Source: Nymphaea colorata (taxonomy: Eukaryota > Streptophyta > Magnoliopsida > Nymphaeales > Nymphaeaceae). From it: 64,000 nucleotides of DNA. Positions 40,017 through 54,700 of this stretch are shown here, piece by piece. The position numbers were made by a program, and so were the translations under genes. How positions within the stretch are numbered: position 1 is the stretch's first letter; the number at the start of each line of letters is the position of its first letter. The notes below the pieces were generated by a model. That model made no database searches. It had not been told where the DNA came from and saw only the letters and a program-made list of their open reading frames with translations. The stretch is taken from contig NC_045138.2 in NCBI RefSeq assembly GCF_008831285.2, positions 3,326,143 through 3,390,142 on the forward strand, read 5' to 3'.

Positions 40017-43000
40017 CGGAAGCGGAGTTAGAAGGACGTTCGTGAAAAATCTTCATGTGCAAATGAACCTCATTTCAATGGCGCCTAGCTGTCTACTTCG
40101 GCGGAGATTTTGTCTTGTAAATATTTCTCAGATGGATTCTTAGTAGAATTCTAGGTACAATCATCAGTTCGAATTCAGCGAGTTACATAATTTTCCTCGC
40201 CATTTCCTGTAGCAGTTTGCCGGGAGTTGCATATCACTCGCTTGCGGAGAAGAGATGATCCACAGAAACTCAAGATGTGGAACAAACTAAAGGTAAATAC
40301 AATTGCTCAGAGGCTTGTGGCTTACGTCATCGTTCTAGAGATCCTGGCACTTTTTCATGGCTGGTGTCGTGTGAAAAGTAATTGTCAGCAAATACGTCTA
40401 CATGGCCTTAAGTTTCATTTCATCATTCTTCTTTGCCACCATCAAACTACATGCACGGCCTTTTTTACTGAACAGGAGACGAAAATTCCCAGTTTTATGG
40501 CTTTACTCAAACTATTTGTTTTACCTTAGACTTGAAGATATATCATGAATGAGCCAAGGTGACGAAGTTGGCCTCCATTCCTGTGCTGAATTGGCTCCCG
40601 CGAGGAGAACATTGAGTTTGTAGTGTAGGCAGAGAAGCATGACCTTAGTTCCTCATTCTGTGATTGTTGGATGCAGGACCACACCTCTGAATCTGTTACC
40701 ATTAAAGAGTTTTTACTTTTACAACAATCAATTGAAGAATCATTAAGTTTGTTTTTCTTGTGTCTATGACTATTTTGTGTTTATGGTGAATAACCACAAA
40801 AACTTGCGTGATTTGGGTCATAGGTCGGATTCTTCTTTAAGAGAGCCTAGTAGAACCTACTAATCAAAATGTCTTTGTGGCAGCGTAGTCAATGTAAAAA
40901 GGTTCCATACTGTCTATCATCTGAGACCAACATTTTGTTCCCTTGTTTACTGTTTCCCGTTCTTTTTGCTGCCTGACTCTGGTTTTAGTGATAAGTGAAA
41001 CTGAATTTTATGTTGAAAGCAAGGAGGTATGTCCTATCCCAATCATCCCTTGGGCATAAAACCCCTTGGAACCTTCATTTGCCTACTAGCAAAATCTCTC
41101 GATGGCAAGGGATGGACAATCCGGGTATTAAACTCTAAACTTCCTTTGGCCTGAATGCTTTAAGCCCACCAACCTAGCCGGATGCAAGCTTTCCTCGCTG
41201 CCTTAGGGGCATGAGTTCATCTTCGAACTTCATGATTCTCCTGGACACACCTGACCTGATGTTCGTCTCTTATATCACTCTTGGCTTCATGTCGTACCTG
41301 TTATACCTATGTGAGCGTGTTCTGCACGAGGAACGAAGCTGCGCCATAGTTTCTAGGCTCTTCGTCGATGCAGCTAAAGATAACTTCCAGTTATGGTGCA
41401 TCAGGTCAATGGCATGGTAAACAGTTAATGGCCCCTTAAAATGACAGCACACAGGAAACTTGCCTTGGAAAGGTCCTCTTTCGTAAAGTAATTTCTTTTG
41501 TTTTTCTCACAAGTGTCAAGGTTTTCATGTGTGCAGAATTATGGTTCTTAGACATGTTTCCTTACCATTTTCTTTTCTCCTGATTGATTAAACGTGATTT
41601 CTGAATACTGTTGTTTGAAAGCCCAGTTTTTTAGCTTACTGTTGAACTGCGACTTTAGTCTGTTGTTTTGCAATTTTTTAGTAAATCGACAAACGCTGTG
41701 ACACGGTATCCTGCAAATTGATGTGCACGATATTGCTACGACAGCGACCAATTTTAGCATTTTAATGCCAAGAACTGATAATGTCGTACTCTCCAAATAT
41801 CACCAGAAGAACGTCTACAGCAGAAACACCACGGTATATTTTGTAAACTTACGATTCTTCTACAATCTTTTGCATCGCCTGTATTGTAAAAGTATCTATA
41901 TATCTTCTGCAAAAAAAAGCAAAGCACCATTTGTCTTATTTTGTTGTATTTTATTTTCTTACTTTTCTCCCAAAAAAAAAAAGAATGAAAGAGTGAAAAC
42001 ATCTGTACCTTCTTCAAGAAAAGAAAGAGAAACCTTCTGAGCAGGATCCAATGCAACAAATGGTGCGTACTTCTGAAACAATAGGGTGGCAACAAATGTT
42101 TAATAAACAAATGTAGTGACATAATTGTCGCTGTTCTTATGAAAATTTAGATTCCCTTGTACTCTTCAAAAAAAAAGTGAACATGTGGAATTAGTCTCTT
42201 ATTTAATTGGTCTTTTCGCTTTTGGAAGAAGTGGACTTTGCTTCTTGCCCTTTCAGGATCAGAAAAAACATATGTGACTGATGGTAATTGTGATTAATTG
42301 TGACCAAACGGGACAGCTTTCTCAATAAAGATAAGCTTCGAACTAGATAGCCATCTACTTTTGGAGAAGGGGTGCCACTTTTCTGTACGATGCGTGGTAG
42401 AATTGCCAACCAATACATATCCTTGATCTATTTTTTTTTTACGAAAATAAGCATACTTTGCGGATAAAATCTATCGAAGACGCATTTTTTGTTAAAAGAT
42501 TTAAAGGAAAGTTGTTAGTGTGCCTTATCAAGAATTGCTACCCGGAAACGTTTATACAATTTGGGAGCTTAATTCCTTTTGCAATAATCTTATGCTTTTT
42601 ATTTTTTGTTTAGAGAACTGTTCATAGAGACGGCACTCTGTTACCATTACTCCTATAATTTTATCCTGAATGGTGAACCATGAAATAGGGAATGTTGTTA
42701 TCTTCTGAATGCTGAACCATGAAATAATTGAGTTGAGTTGAGTCATCTCGATTCCACCTGACCCATCGAACTCGAGCCCAGCTCGCTTACCTCATATATG
42801 TATGTTAACCTATCTAGCTCTTGTTAACTCGTTTAACTAATTTCACTATGATGAACCAGTTTTATGTAATGAAGCCTAACTGAGTTGAGTCAAGCTTTTA
42901 ACTCATTTAACATTTGAAGCATAAATTAAATTCAAACTCGATTGTTCATCAACAATTAGAGCTAGTTTTTTTTAAACGAGTTAAAGTCAGCTCGACTCGT

Positions 43001-44079
43001 CGTGCAGCCTTACCATGAAACTAGGACTCGAGAGAAATGAAGTAGCAGGGAGGAGGATTAGAGTGCTGCCACGTGAGCAAGTGTCTGGCAAGGATATCAG
43101 CCAGATCAGTTTATACCCAAAACCAGACACAGTTGCAGATCCATTTAATTGGAACTAGTAAAAAAAATAGGAATCTGATTACCATACAGAACTGCGTTTG
43201 GCATATAGTTTTGCATGCAAGCTCAGATCCAAATCCAAAACATCGGCCGCTAACAAAAAAAAGGGGGACAAACGAATGCGTGCGCAGCCCTGTTAATCAG
43301 CAAGGTGAGAGAAAGCAAGTTCCCCTTCTAAATTTCTGAAAAAGATGCAAACATTATCCTTAAAGCTTCTCAAATTGACACCGAAAATAACAAGCATCAT
43401 TGAATGAAGGAGCGGGAGATATTTTCCAGAAACAGCCCTCACGGATGAGCTTCTCTTGAGCTCCATAGCAAACCTCTGAGACCTTGTGACCTCATGATCG
43501 CGAATGAACTTGGATCTAGGGCAGCTAAAATAGTTTCAAGTTGAATCCGGTACAATAGAAATTGAAACAATTCTCAACCCTACTCACAATATGATGGCAA
43601 ACTTCGATGACAGATCAAGGTTGTGCTCTCAAGGTGAAACGTGCGTAGATACGTCAGCGTGAGGCCCTCAATTTAGAAGGTTTAACTTTGATCAACGATG
43701 CATCTCTTGCTACAAAGGAAAAATTAGTACAAGACGCCCTTTTGGTGTGCAAGAAACGATAGTGTACTGTTGCGTAGTGACAACTAAAGCAAGGTGGTGC
43801 AAGCACACTTACAAAGCTGCAAAGTTGCGATACATCCAAGAACACCAGCTAGTTACTTCCTATCATATGATACCAGGTCTCCAGTTCATAGAAGCAAAGC
43901 ATAAAGAGATAGCTTCTACAGTGAGGCTTTAGAACCAACCTTCAGAGGATCACTGTCATGGTTTAATGGCGCAGCATATGAAACCAGAGCACACCAGTTG
44001 TTCAGAAGGCAATTGTGTATTACATAACCACTCCAGAAACTAAAGCCCATGACTTCTGAGCAGGAAAACCAAATTGATA
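40017..44079. other. Intergenic between convergent phytolongin and WHY2 genes
   Basis: The two flanking genes converge here, so both 3' ends lie in this stretch. A SINE-like repeat (41030-41195) and a GAGTTGAGTCGAGCTCG-type dispersed repeat (about 42730-43010) were noticed. No other gene was recognised. Confidence 0.5.
41030..41195 (-). mobile_element. SINE-like repeat, copy 1
   Basis: On the minus strand, CTAGGTTGGTGGGCTTAAAG resembles a Pol III A box and GAGTTTAATACCCGG a weak B box. Together with CCAAGGGGTTTTATGCC they are collinear with 45780-45935. It is probably a tRNA-derived SINE, but a poly-A tail and target duplications were not confirmed. Confidence 0.4.
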
Positions 44080-46052
44080 TCATCTTTCCCATTCCAAATC
44101 TGGATTTGACAAATCTAAGGAGTCTCTGGAATTTGAATGATGTGCAGACCTGGAAGGACTTGTTAGCATTCGGTTCCCGTGGCTGCCAATCATATCCCAT
44201 CCAATCATGTGTGGCAAAACATACTGCAAATTCAGGATAACTTTCTTAGTACAATGTTTTATGTAACTAGGAAATAGGAACTATCATCACCGACAAAAAA
44301 GATACAACGGACCTCTAATCAGTGCATGCCTACAGAAGCAAATGCTTTTTCTTTTGAATTGAGGGTAGGCCCCAACCAGTGGCCATAAGTAAAATCTAAT
44401 TTGAGGTCTGTAACCGAGCCAGGAGGAGAACCAGCCCAGTCACTTTACAAACATATTATATATATATATATATATAAAGAGAAAATTTTGCCCCTGAATT
44501 TTGCCCATCTATCTGCAGACCCACTCATTTCCACTGGCAACAACTCGGATGAATCTCTCCTGCCCACCGACCAGTATGTCCATAGTCACCCTATGGAAAA
44601 AGGGGTTGCTGCAGCAGCCAACACTGCCACACCTGTCGGGTGTGCATCGAGCGGGCCTCATTTTTTGCCCATCCATCTGTACACCCATCCGTCTTTGCCA
44701 GCAACAACTCAGATGAGCCTCTCTCTCTCTCTCTCTCTGTGACAGGCAGCCGCACTCTGCGTTGCAGTATGTTGGGCAGCCACCCAATGGAAAAAAGGGA
44801 TGCCACAGCCATCAAGCAGGCACCCAATTGGCAGGCTTCATTACAAGGGCGGCAAAATTGGAACTGGAAAAGAAAAAGGGCAGCTTTCATGTAGCCCGTC
44901 CGATTAAATCAGATCAGATGGCCCAGACTATCCCATTCATCTAGAAATACTAGTCTCTCTCTTTACACACATAAGTACATATGTCCACACACACACACAC
45001 ACACATATATATATGTATATATATTGGCAAGGTGATGAGGGGACTCTCTCTGTCTTAGCTCATATGTGGGTCTGCCACTGGCCCCAACTACCAAGCTACA
45101 TGAGGACATCAACATGAAATTGACAAGCGTATAAACATCTTGACTCCACACTTCGATATAGACAAGTGGGAAAATGCCTTGAACATTTAGGAAAAAATGA
45201 CGCTTACCAATACAGCCTCTATCAACAAATTAGCAAGGTAAAAAAAACAAAAAGTAAGTACACCATGACCATCCACTTTTACTAGCAACTAAGTCATTGC
45301 AAAAAGGAAGTTGTCAATTAAAACCAAAGATAGCGTTTCATGATTTTCTTCTTACATCATTCTGTTTCCAAGTTGAAAACCTAATTCCCACGTGCTATTC
45401 ATCCAAGAATTAGACAAAATTGATGCCTTTAACCAAAAAATGGATAGATGATAAATCAAAGTCTACGGTGCATGTTTCAACTTCTTGCATTAATATTAGT
45501 TGAAACGTCACAAATTGTAAAATCTCTTTTGACTATATTTGACAATTGTTGTGGACAAGTAGATGACCAATTAATGCTTCAAGTCGCTTATATTGTCTAA
45601 ATTGATTGTTTCTAATGATCCTTGATCCAGATGTGAATAAACACAGTCCTGGCATGTAGCCTAAAGTAGGGTTATCACGCCTATGCCTGTAGGAATATCA
45701 AGGCTTGATCGTTTAGAGAGCATTTGAGTAAATCTAGAACCAATGATGAAATCAGAGTCTTGACCTAAAAGAAGCATGTTTACCATGTCCCGTCTGACAA
45801 TTCTTCAGCATAAAAGCCCCTTGTATCAACTACGTTGCCAGAGGAAAGTCTCTGCCTTGTAAGGATGGAAACCGACCCAAGACGTAGACTCCTTTGACAT
45901 GGAGGCTTAAGACAACCCACCTAGCAAGGTATATTAAGCTGTTCCAAATGAAGTTGGTGTGCCTTTTGCCTGATCTAATTGGCAAGAATTCAAGTGACAG
46001 CAGGTCTAAATAAATGCCCCTCATTTCAGAGTAGGTTCTGTCACAAGGGTTT

Positions 46053-46084
<32 letters not shown>

Positions 46085-49000
46085 GCCTCTTTTTCGGTCA
46101 TGCAAAAGAAGCTGTAGGAAATCTTAGTAGAATTGGAAATGTTGGATTTGCTTATTTATCATCGCTACTTCATTAAGAAGCGTGTTCGTAATTGAGTGTA
46201 TCAATTCAAAATTCTCAGATTCACCTAAGCCATCAAAATTTTCATCACTTGCAAAACCCATATGAAAGCATAGAAGGACCAAATCAGGGATAGTTATTAC
46301 AATGGCCTAACTGTAATATTCTGACATTTTTCAGTTGAGCGTAATTGTTGGATGCGTTTATCATCATTAATTTACCAAGAAACATGCTTTATTGAACTAG
46401 TTCAACCCAAAGAACAAACAGACGTTCTGCTTCAAGGTTTTAGTACAACCTACAGCATTGAGATTTAACCTCTACAACACATGAAAAAATGAAACCAACC
46501 GATATATGTTTTGCTTTGGTTCAACCATCTAATCACATCAACGGTTTAAATTTAACAAAACAGTAAATTTTATCTGTATCGTACGATACGGACCCGTATT
46601 GTATGATGCAACTTGTCTGGGTGAAGAAAACCCAAAGGATACGGGTTCGATATGCAATATGCCTGCATATCGCACCCATATCGGGTGTATCATATGATAC
46701 AGGGGGCTATATCATACAATACACACGATACACCCCGTATCTTACGATACCGGGTTAAAATTTAAAAAATGCCCGAGGTCCTTTTTTGCTTCATTATTTT
46801 AAACCGAGACCCTCTCTCCTCTCTCGAAACTTCTCTAAAGCCTATGAGAAGGAGAGACTTTTCTGGTTTCTCCAAAAAATCACTGATTTGAGGAAGAAAC
46901 CAACGATTTGATGAATTTGTGATGTAGTTTACTAAACTCTACAACACTCTAAAGTCTAAACTTGTACGTAATAGATGCTCTTTAAACTTGTGATGGATCA
47001 TGAATGTTTAAATATGTTATTTTGAATCTCTTAGTCTTACTTTTCATTTTTTGAATTTGTTGTTGTTATATATGCCTATGGTTTATGAATGATGAATCAT
47101 TAATGTTCTTTATATGTGATGAGTTTTTTTTATATGAAATACATTGATCTTAATTTTTCTGATTTTTGGTTATTTTTATTCATTTTTCCTTATTTTTCAT
47201 GATTTTTTACTATTTTTTTAGTAGGTTTTTTAATTAAAAAATCAATTTTATGATACATTACAATACGTTATGATAGCGTATAGGTCGGCCCAACCGATAC
47301 ACGATGCGATACGCTAGTGACAACATTGAAACAATAACAACAAGCAATGTTGTTAAATGCAATGAGGTGAAATGGAACGCTAAGCCTATGAAGCAAGGCA
47401 TAGCAAGGCATAAGTTTTAGGACAAAAAACTGTCAAATATATCTAAATAGGACTCAAACCTCAAACCTCTTGTACACACAACCACACACATCTCAGCAAA
47501 ATGGAGTTGCTGAAATATAGACATTTACTTGAAGTTGTACCCTAATGATACAGTCTAGTACCCCAACCTCATATTAGGGAAATGCCATTCTTACAGCTTG
47601 TTGCTTAATCAATTGTATTCCTTCCTCTTCCATGAGAGATCAAATTCCATTCTAGATACTTTTCCCTAACAAACTTCTTTTCCAGATCTCTCCAAAAGTC
47701 TTTGGATGTGTATGCTTTATACATAAATTGGATCCTAACCATGACAACCTTGGAGCTCAAGGCATAAAATGTATCTTTCTAGGGTAACCCAAAAACCAAA
47801 AAGGATATAAATGCTATGATCCTATTACTAGAAAAAGCTTGTCAGTGCAGATGTGACATTCTTCGAGTATGTCCCATATTACTACTTCAGCATCGAGGTT
47901 ATAGGTTGATCAAAGTGATAGATTACCTCTTCATGTACCCTCATTCCCTTTGGAGCCCATTCCATCTACATGGCTTAATGAACCTAACGAGTCTAATCCA
48001 AGTTTGCCCATAAACCCCAAAAAGTCCATTCTCCTAGATTTTGTGATCCCCACTTGTATATGCTTGACAATCACCAACTGAGTGTGTCTCCACCACTTCT
48101 TCACCGACAGCAGGTAGTTCTGAAAGTGCAGCTGTTGATGTTGTGACTCCCAAATAACAGGTGCAGGCTGATGTTCCAGAGAATGCAGCTTACATCCCAT
48201 GTCTAATGTTGTGACTGATACCAAACTTGAGAATCATATGAAAAGGTTTATATTTGCTTTATCAGCTACTTCAGTTCCTTTAAATCATTAGCAGGCTCTA
48301 TTAGAACCCTAGGGGAGATGGGCTATGCAAGAGGAGGTGGATGCATTACATGAACTAGGGACATGGGAACTAATCATACCTTCTTCAGATGGAGATATTG
48401 TGGGTTGCAAATGAGTCTTTACTATCAACATCAGATCATTTGTTATTAATTAAGAGGTAGGTAATGGAGTGGTAGTTATGGTTGTACACATAGATGATAT
48501 TATATTGACAGAATGTAGCATGCGAGATATATCCAAGACAAAGGCTCATCTCAAGAAACATTTTGTCACTAAGGACCTTGGTCCACTAAGATATTTTTTA
48601 GGTATCGAGGGTGCCAAGAGCAAGGAAGGCATTGTGTTGTCTCAACACAAGTATGTGCTGGACTTGTTGAAGGAAATAGGAATGTTAGGTGCTAAACCTA
48701 CAAGTATTCCTATGGATCCCAAGAAACATTTATCTGATGGGCAGCATGAACCAGTTGATGGTAACAATTATCGTTTATTTGTTGGTAAGCTTCTTTCAAT
48801 TATCGTTTATTTGTTGGTAAGCTTCTTTATGTCACTAGACCTGATATATCACTAGCAGTCAGCAAAGTTAGTCAATTTATGCATAAACTGACTGAGGTAC
48901 ACTAGGGTGCAATCATGATGATTCTAAGATACTTAAAGTCTTCCTCCAGCAAAGGATCAATGCTTGATGTTGTAGCATATTCAGATGCTGATTATGCAGG

Positions 49001-51693
49001 TTGTATCGAAGATAGAAAGTCCACTTCTGGATTTTGTGTTTTTGTTGGGGGAAATTGGTTACGTGGACAAGTAAGAAGCAAACTGTTGTAGCCACATCAA
49101 GTGCTGAATTTAAGTATAGAGCAATGGCCCAGCAGTTAAGATGATGTAGATTAAATCTGTATTAGTTGATCCAGAAGTCAAGGTTTCTTTACCTATAGAA
49201 ATGAAGTTCGACAATAAGGCTGCCACATATATTGCAAATAATTTTGTATTCCATGAGAGGACAAAGCGTATAGAAGATGACTATCACTATGTTTGTGATT
49301 TAGTCCAATTGGGAAATGTACTTACGACTCATCTGGCTTCAAAAGATCCAGTAGCTGATACATTTACCAAGCCTACCTCTAGCTCTAGCTCTATTTTTGA
49401 GAAATGTTGTAACAAACTGCACATAATAGATATCTATGCTCCAACTTAAAGGGCAGTGTTGAAAATAAATATGTTATTAACATGGGGTAATTGTGTGAAA
49501 CTTTAATTAGTTGTCAGTCCTCTTTATTCTTTTCTTGAAATAAGTTGAACTTCTTTGTAATTTCGACTAATCTCTATTTAAGAAGAGATTAGGTCTAACA
49601 AATGTGATTTTGGTTTCTTCCTCCAAAGCTCTCAACAAAAATGAAACAAGTTCTTATCGCTGTTTTTATCAATAACAAAGCTTTGTGCCTGAGGCACACA
49701 CCTAAGACATGAAGCATGAAGTGGCATGAGGAATGCACATCACATGGGTGACACGCACATCTCAGGTTAGGTGCGCTTCGCCCAGCCCTTTGAAGCGTTC
49801 TCTTGGGTGAGGCAGTGTGAGGCACAGGATTCATGCCCCAAAGCATACGCCTCTGATAACACTAACACCAAGAATGCCCTTTGCCTGGACCTAACAAAAG
49901 GTCATCTTTTTTACATAATGATTGCACAGGAATGTGGTTAGGAAACACTAACTTCTTTTTGCTTTTATAAATTCAACCTAACAATTGTGAATTACACGGT
50001 TTGTGCAATGGATACCATATTTTGAGTTTCTGGAGTCTTCCTATGTCTTTTTATTTTTGTGGTCCAAAATATAATCACCAAAATGAAAGCGAAAAAATAG
50101 AGTTGGCCAAAAAGATATAATTTTTTGGGTCCTAAAACATAAACGAGGGGTTGATTGCAAACTTTTCAGCATGAACATAGAGCAGAGGTGTTCCAATTTC
50201 ATTTCAGGAAAAAGAGGGAAGTTGGTCGATCTAAAGCTTTTGGCAATGCTCAATACATATACACTGTTAGATTGGGCCAAAGCAACTTGACCTGCATAAA
50301 ATAGTATCATAGCTTGTAAACGTGTGTATAGATAGGTAGATAAAAAAGAACTTGTCAGGACTTAATACTAACTAACCTACTCTTTTGTTCACAAGTTTCA
50401 TACTCCACACCCCAAAAAGATTTCAATGCTCGACCAGAAATTCCCTCTGCCCCCTTCTGCACTCCAGCTTGGTAACTTCCAGAGTTTTTTTCCTTTTTCC
50501 ACTGCTCTCCATTGTAAAACATTTTTTATTAATTAGAACAAGTACAGCTAGCTATTCTATTATTTGTATATTCGTGGAGAAAGGAGACAGAAAGATAAAG
50601 ACAGAAGTATTAATAATGTTACATCAGTATTTGGGAACTGTCATGTTATACCTTCCATACCTGCACTGGCACCTGCACCCCGCACCCATACCCACAACTA
50701 TGCGACTTATTTTAGTATATGTGTGTGTTCATGTGAAAGCGAGAGAGAACCAAAATAAAATGAAAACATTTCAAAATTAGAAATTTGGAGAGCATAGAGA
50801 ACATACACTGCATGCTGTTCTTATAACAGCAAACTCAGCCTTTGTGACAGGAACAGAAAAGCGATCATTGATCTTCTGAATATTATCAATCACGCCTATG
50901 AAAGAACGGATACAGTTATAAAGAAATCAAACCAAGCAAGAAAATCAGATGTACATATAAACATACATTTGTACACAAAAAATTTTCACAAAATTTTTTC
51001 AAGCCAAAAGATTAAATTTAAAATATGGCAAAACTTGCCTTCAGCTACTATGTCATATATGTACTATGTAGGTACAGGTTATAACAAAGGCATGAGCATG
51101 TAACATGGTAATTCAGAGTTACATTTGCACAGATGGTACCGCTATATGGATATTTTACACATAGACAACATAGAAATATATCTTATACTTTGCAAAAAAG
51201 TTAAAGTCAGACATATTTCTTCTGACAGATTACAACTAACTATGTATACATATATATGTATGTATGTATGTATGCATGTATAATATATATATATATGAGA
51301 GAGAGGAATTTTTATATCCTAGATAACTTAGGTCAGGACAAGAACCACACCACTTAAAATAGACTAGCAATGTTTCATTTGAGTGATCTAACCTTATAGC
51401 TATTATCTTCCAAGTGATTTGATAGGAAACACATACTGACTCAATCATTCAGGTTTTAAATGTGCAATTTTAATCATCAAAAATAAAAGCTCCTAAACCA
51501 CTAGAATTTTAGTAGTGAAAAATCACTATTTTTCATGATAACTTGAATTGAGACATTTCTTAAATTAAATTAGTAATAATAAGCATGTTCACACGTCGAT
51601 CTTTTGTTGAAAACACTTTTTAGCGTGACTTTAGGTAGTCTGCTTGTTGTCCCTGACCTAAATGGTCGGGATATACATGTTCCTCCCTCTATC

Positions 51694-51747
<54 letters not shown>

Positions 51748-54700
51748 TGCTTCGGGAAGCAATTTTGTTAAAGGCACATGCATGAAGGTGTGGTGTGTGC
51801 ACCTCATAGCGCATCACAAAGGATAACACATCGAACAGCAATAATTGTGCCTCACCCAGAGAGGTGCACGCATCAGGGCAATGCATGACTGGTGCCTAAA
51901 GCATTATTTTTTCATTTTCAAAAAGCAGGTTACATATTCTTTTTGTTTTTAACATTTTCTTTTTCAACAGGTTAGAAAAAAGGGGTTTCAATTCTTTCGA
52001 ACCCCTTTGGCCTCTCCTCTCTAGCATCTACTCTCTGTTCTAACAACCATGCTGGCACATCCTCTCCATTATCCAGCAAAAGTCAGTGAGCCTCTCCCGG
52101 ATAACCGCCGATCAATGCCAGCTGGCAATGTGACAATGTCAAACCAGCCAGCAATCCTAGACTGTGCACTATTGCAGATGAGAGTTGGCTACCATTGTCT
52201 CAGATTTTCCTCTCCCTATCTGCTGCAAGTTTGCAACAATGGCCACCAGCTGGCTGCAGTCTCTCTCACCTTTTTTTTTCTTTGGGTCAAAAGCTTTTCA
52301 TTAGTTTATTTTTCTTGGAAATTTGATCTGTAACGTTACTTTTCTGTTAGTTTATAGGAATGTAGCATATGTCACATAGGTGGAGGTGCCCGTACAGAGA
52401 ATTTTCAAAACTTAGGTATGGGGATACCAGTCCACCATGTATATCTATGTATATATATTACATAAGAATTTAAAGTTTAATAGACTCATAAGAGTAATTG
52501 GTATTACAGTCTAATAGTTTGTGATACCAATTGTTGTCATGCTGCATTCATTAAGTAAAAACTATATTGATACACTAAAAACACACAGCAGTAATAGCAC
52601 GATATGCAATATACAGCATGGTACTAGCATATAAATTCAGAAGTAAAGCAACACAAACACTAGCAATATCTAGCATGCACAATATCCACGGTAAACAAAA
52701 CAAAATCCCAATTTTAGGATGGAACAGTGCTCAATCTACTTTGACCGAGTCTGAAAATGGATGGGTGCAGTCATGGGTGCATGCCGTACCCGATATGTTT
52801 TTGATCGCTGTCCTACCCATGTCATAGCGATCCAAAACCCGTACTGGCGTCGTACCCGTTGGATCCAGGTACTGTGCCATTTTAGCAGTACCCATGTGGC
52901 ACAGAATATAGCAGGTCTATTGATTGTGTTAGTTTATGGAAATCAGATAATAACATAGGGAAGGAAATCAATTTTGTCATATTGCTCAAGAGAAATGAAA
53001 AAGGACGAGTAGGTCAGCATCTTTAAACATGCAACAAACTATAAGTTAGAGTTTCCACCTAGGTAGTTCCTGCACTATAGCTTATTGATAGATATAACAA
53101 TTTGTACCTTATAGCAGTTGGAAACCCAACTCTTATCTTTTACTTCATGTTTCTAAATTGAATTTTGAGGCTAATTTGTTCCTAGAAATTGTTTTCCTTT
53201 AATAAACATGACATAATTATCTTCAAAACAAAGAAGAATCAATGGCCCTAAGTAAATCTTTAATAATTTAAATCAGTTCTGCTGACAACACAACTATGTT
53301 AAGTTGCACTCGAAGCATAAAAGATGCATTTTGTCAAGTGCAAATGTCAGAAATGAATATGCCATGAAGAAATAGGTAGAGACAGACTATTATATACACT
53401 GTTTTACATTATTTTGGTAAATATTATATACTTCAAAATTTGGTTGGGATGCTTACGCATCATTTCACTTCACTATGCATCGCCTTGCTTCATAGGCTCA
53501 ACACATTGCTTTGCCTCATTGCATTTAACAGTATTGTCAGGAAGTGTAATATAGTATGGAGTACAATGTATACCTCAAGCAACTCAATACTAAGAATCAG
53601 GTTAGAACAGAAATGCTTCTCACTTGCCATAATCAATGCAAAATATAACATATAAAATGCATTTTAAGCAAAAGATTTAAATAAAAGAAGATTATGGAAT
53701 ATCAATATAGATATTAAGCAAGCCCAAATTCTTCCAAAGCTGAAGGAGATAAAACCAAGACAAGTTGATAAATAATGCTTCCTCGATAAAACTGCCAGAG
53801 GAAGCTAAAGAACATTAAGTGATGGAACAAAGTGCTTGATAAATAATGCCAATTTTTCTAAAAGATCTCATATTCTTATACAAGACATTGAGATATCTGA
53901 GCACTTTTTGTACCAAAGAAATGAATCTCTATGTGGCATCGCTAACTGCATTAACAGCTGCACACATGTCTTATCATAACCAGCTTCTGAGTACTACAGC
54001 ATACATGTCAAGAAAGTTGAGTTCCAAAGCCTTCATGTGTTCTAAGTAGTAGTGGTTGCTTGATGACAGATAGTCATCTTCAAATACCAAATAAACAAGC
54101 TAATTTTGAAAGCAGAGTAAGAAGAGACAGCAGGCATGGACATGAAACATACTCAAGTGAAATATGCGATTGTCGTCAGTGAGTGGTTGAACTGCAAACC
54201 GCTTTACAGCTTGGCTTGACATACTAGTCAGTTACAAAGGAAGTTAGTCCCATTAACAATTTTAATAAGAAAAACTTAGACCAGACAGGCACTAATGCTG
54301 GATCGGAAAATGGCCAGCCTTATCATAATTATATACAAAACCAATTTCTTGAAAAGATGGATAATATAAAAAGATAATCACACTAAATCTCTCAAGACCT
54401 TTCAATTTTTGATATATCATGGCAAATTTCGCATGATTCCCCAGAACCCAAGCTTATCAGCGAGCCAACCTCTGTAGGTGATAAGGAGATTGCCTACAAA
54501 ACCAAAGGCATAATGATCACACGTTCCAACAGCCATAAAGCAAACAAACCTAAGTTGCAATTAGAGAAAACAACAAGATAACTAAAAAAAAATGAAACTC
54601 AAAAATTATTTAGATTTTCAAGACACCATACTAAAGAGTACTCGTGATTGACCAAGCACTTTATAAAAAAGGGGGAAAAAACTTTAACAGCTATAGTGGC

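Noticed and set aside
41211-41420. 69-residue hydrophobic frame downstream of the phytolongin
   Set aside because: No family resemblance, no promoter or splice context. Lies in repeat-bearing convergent 3' space.
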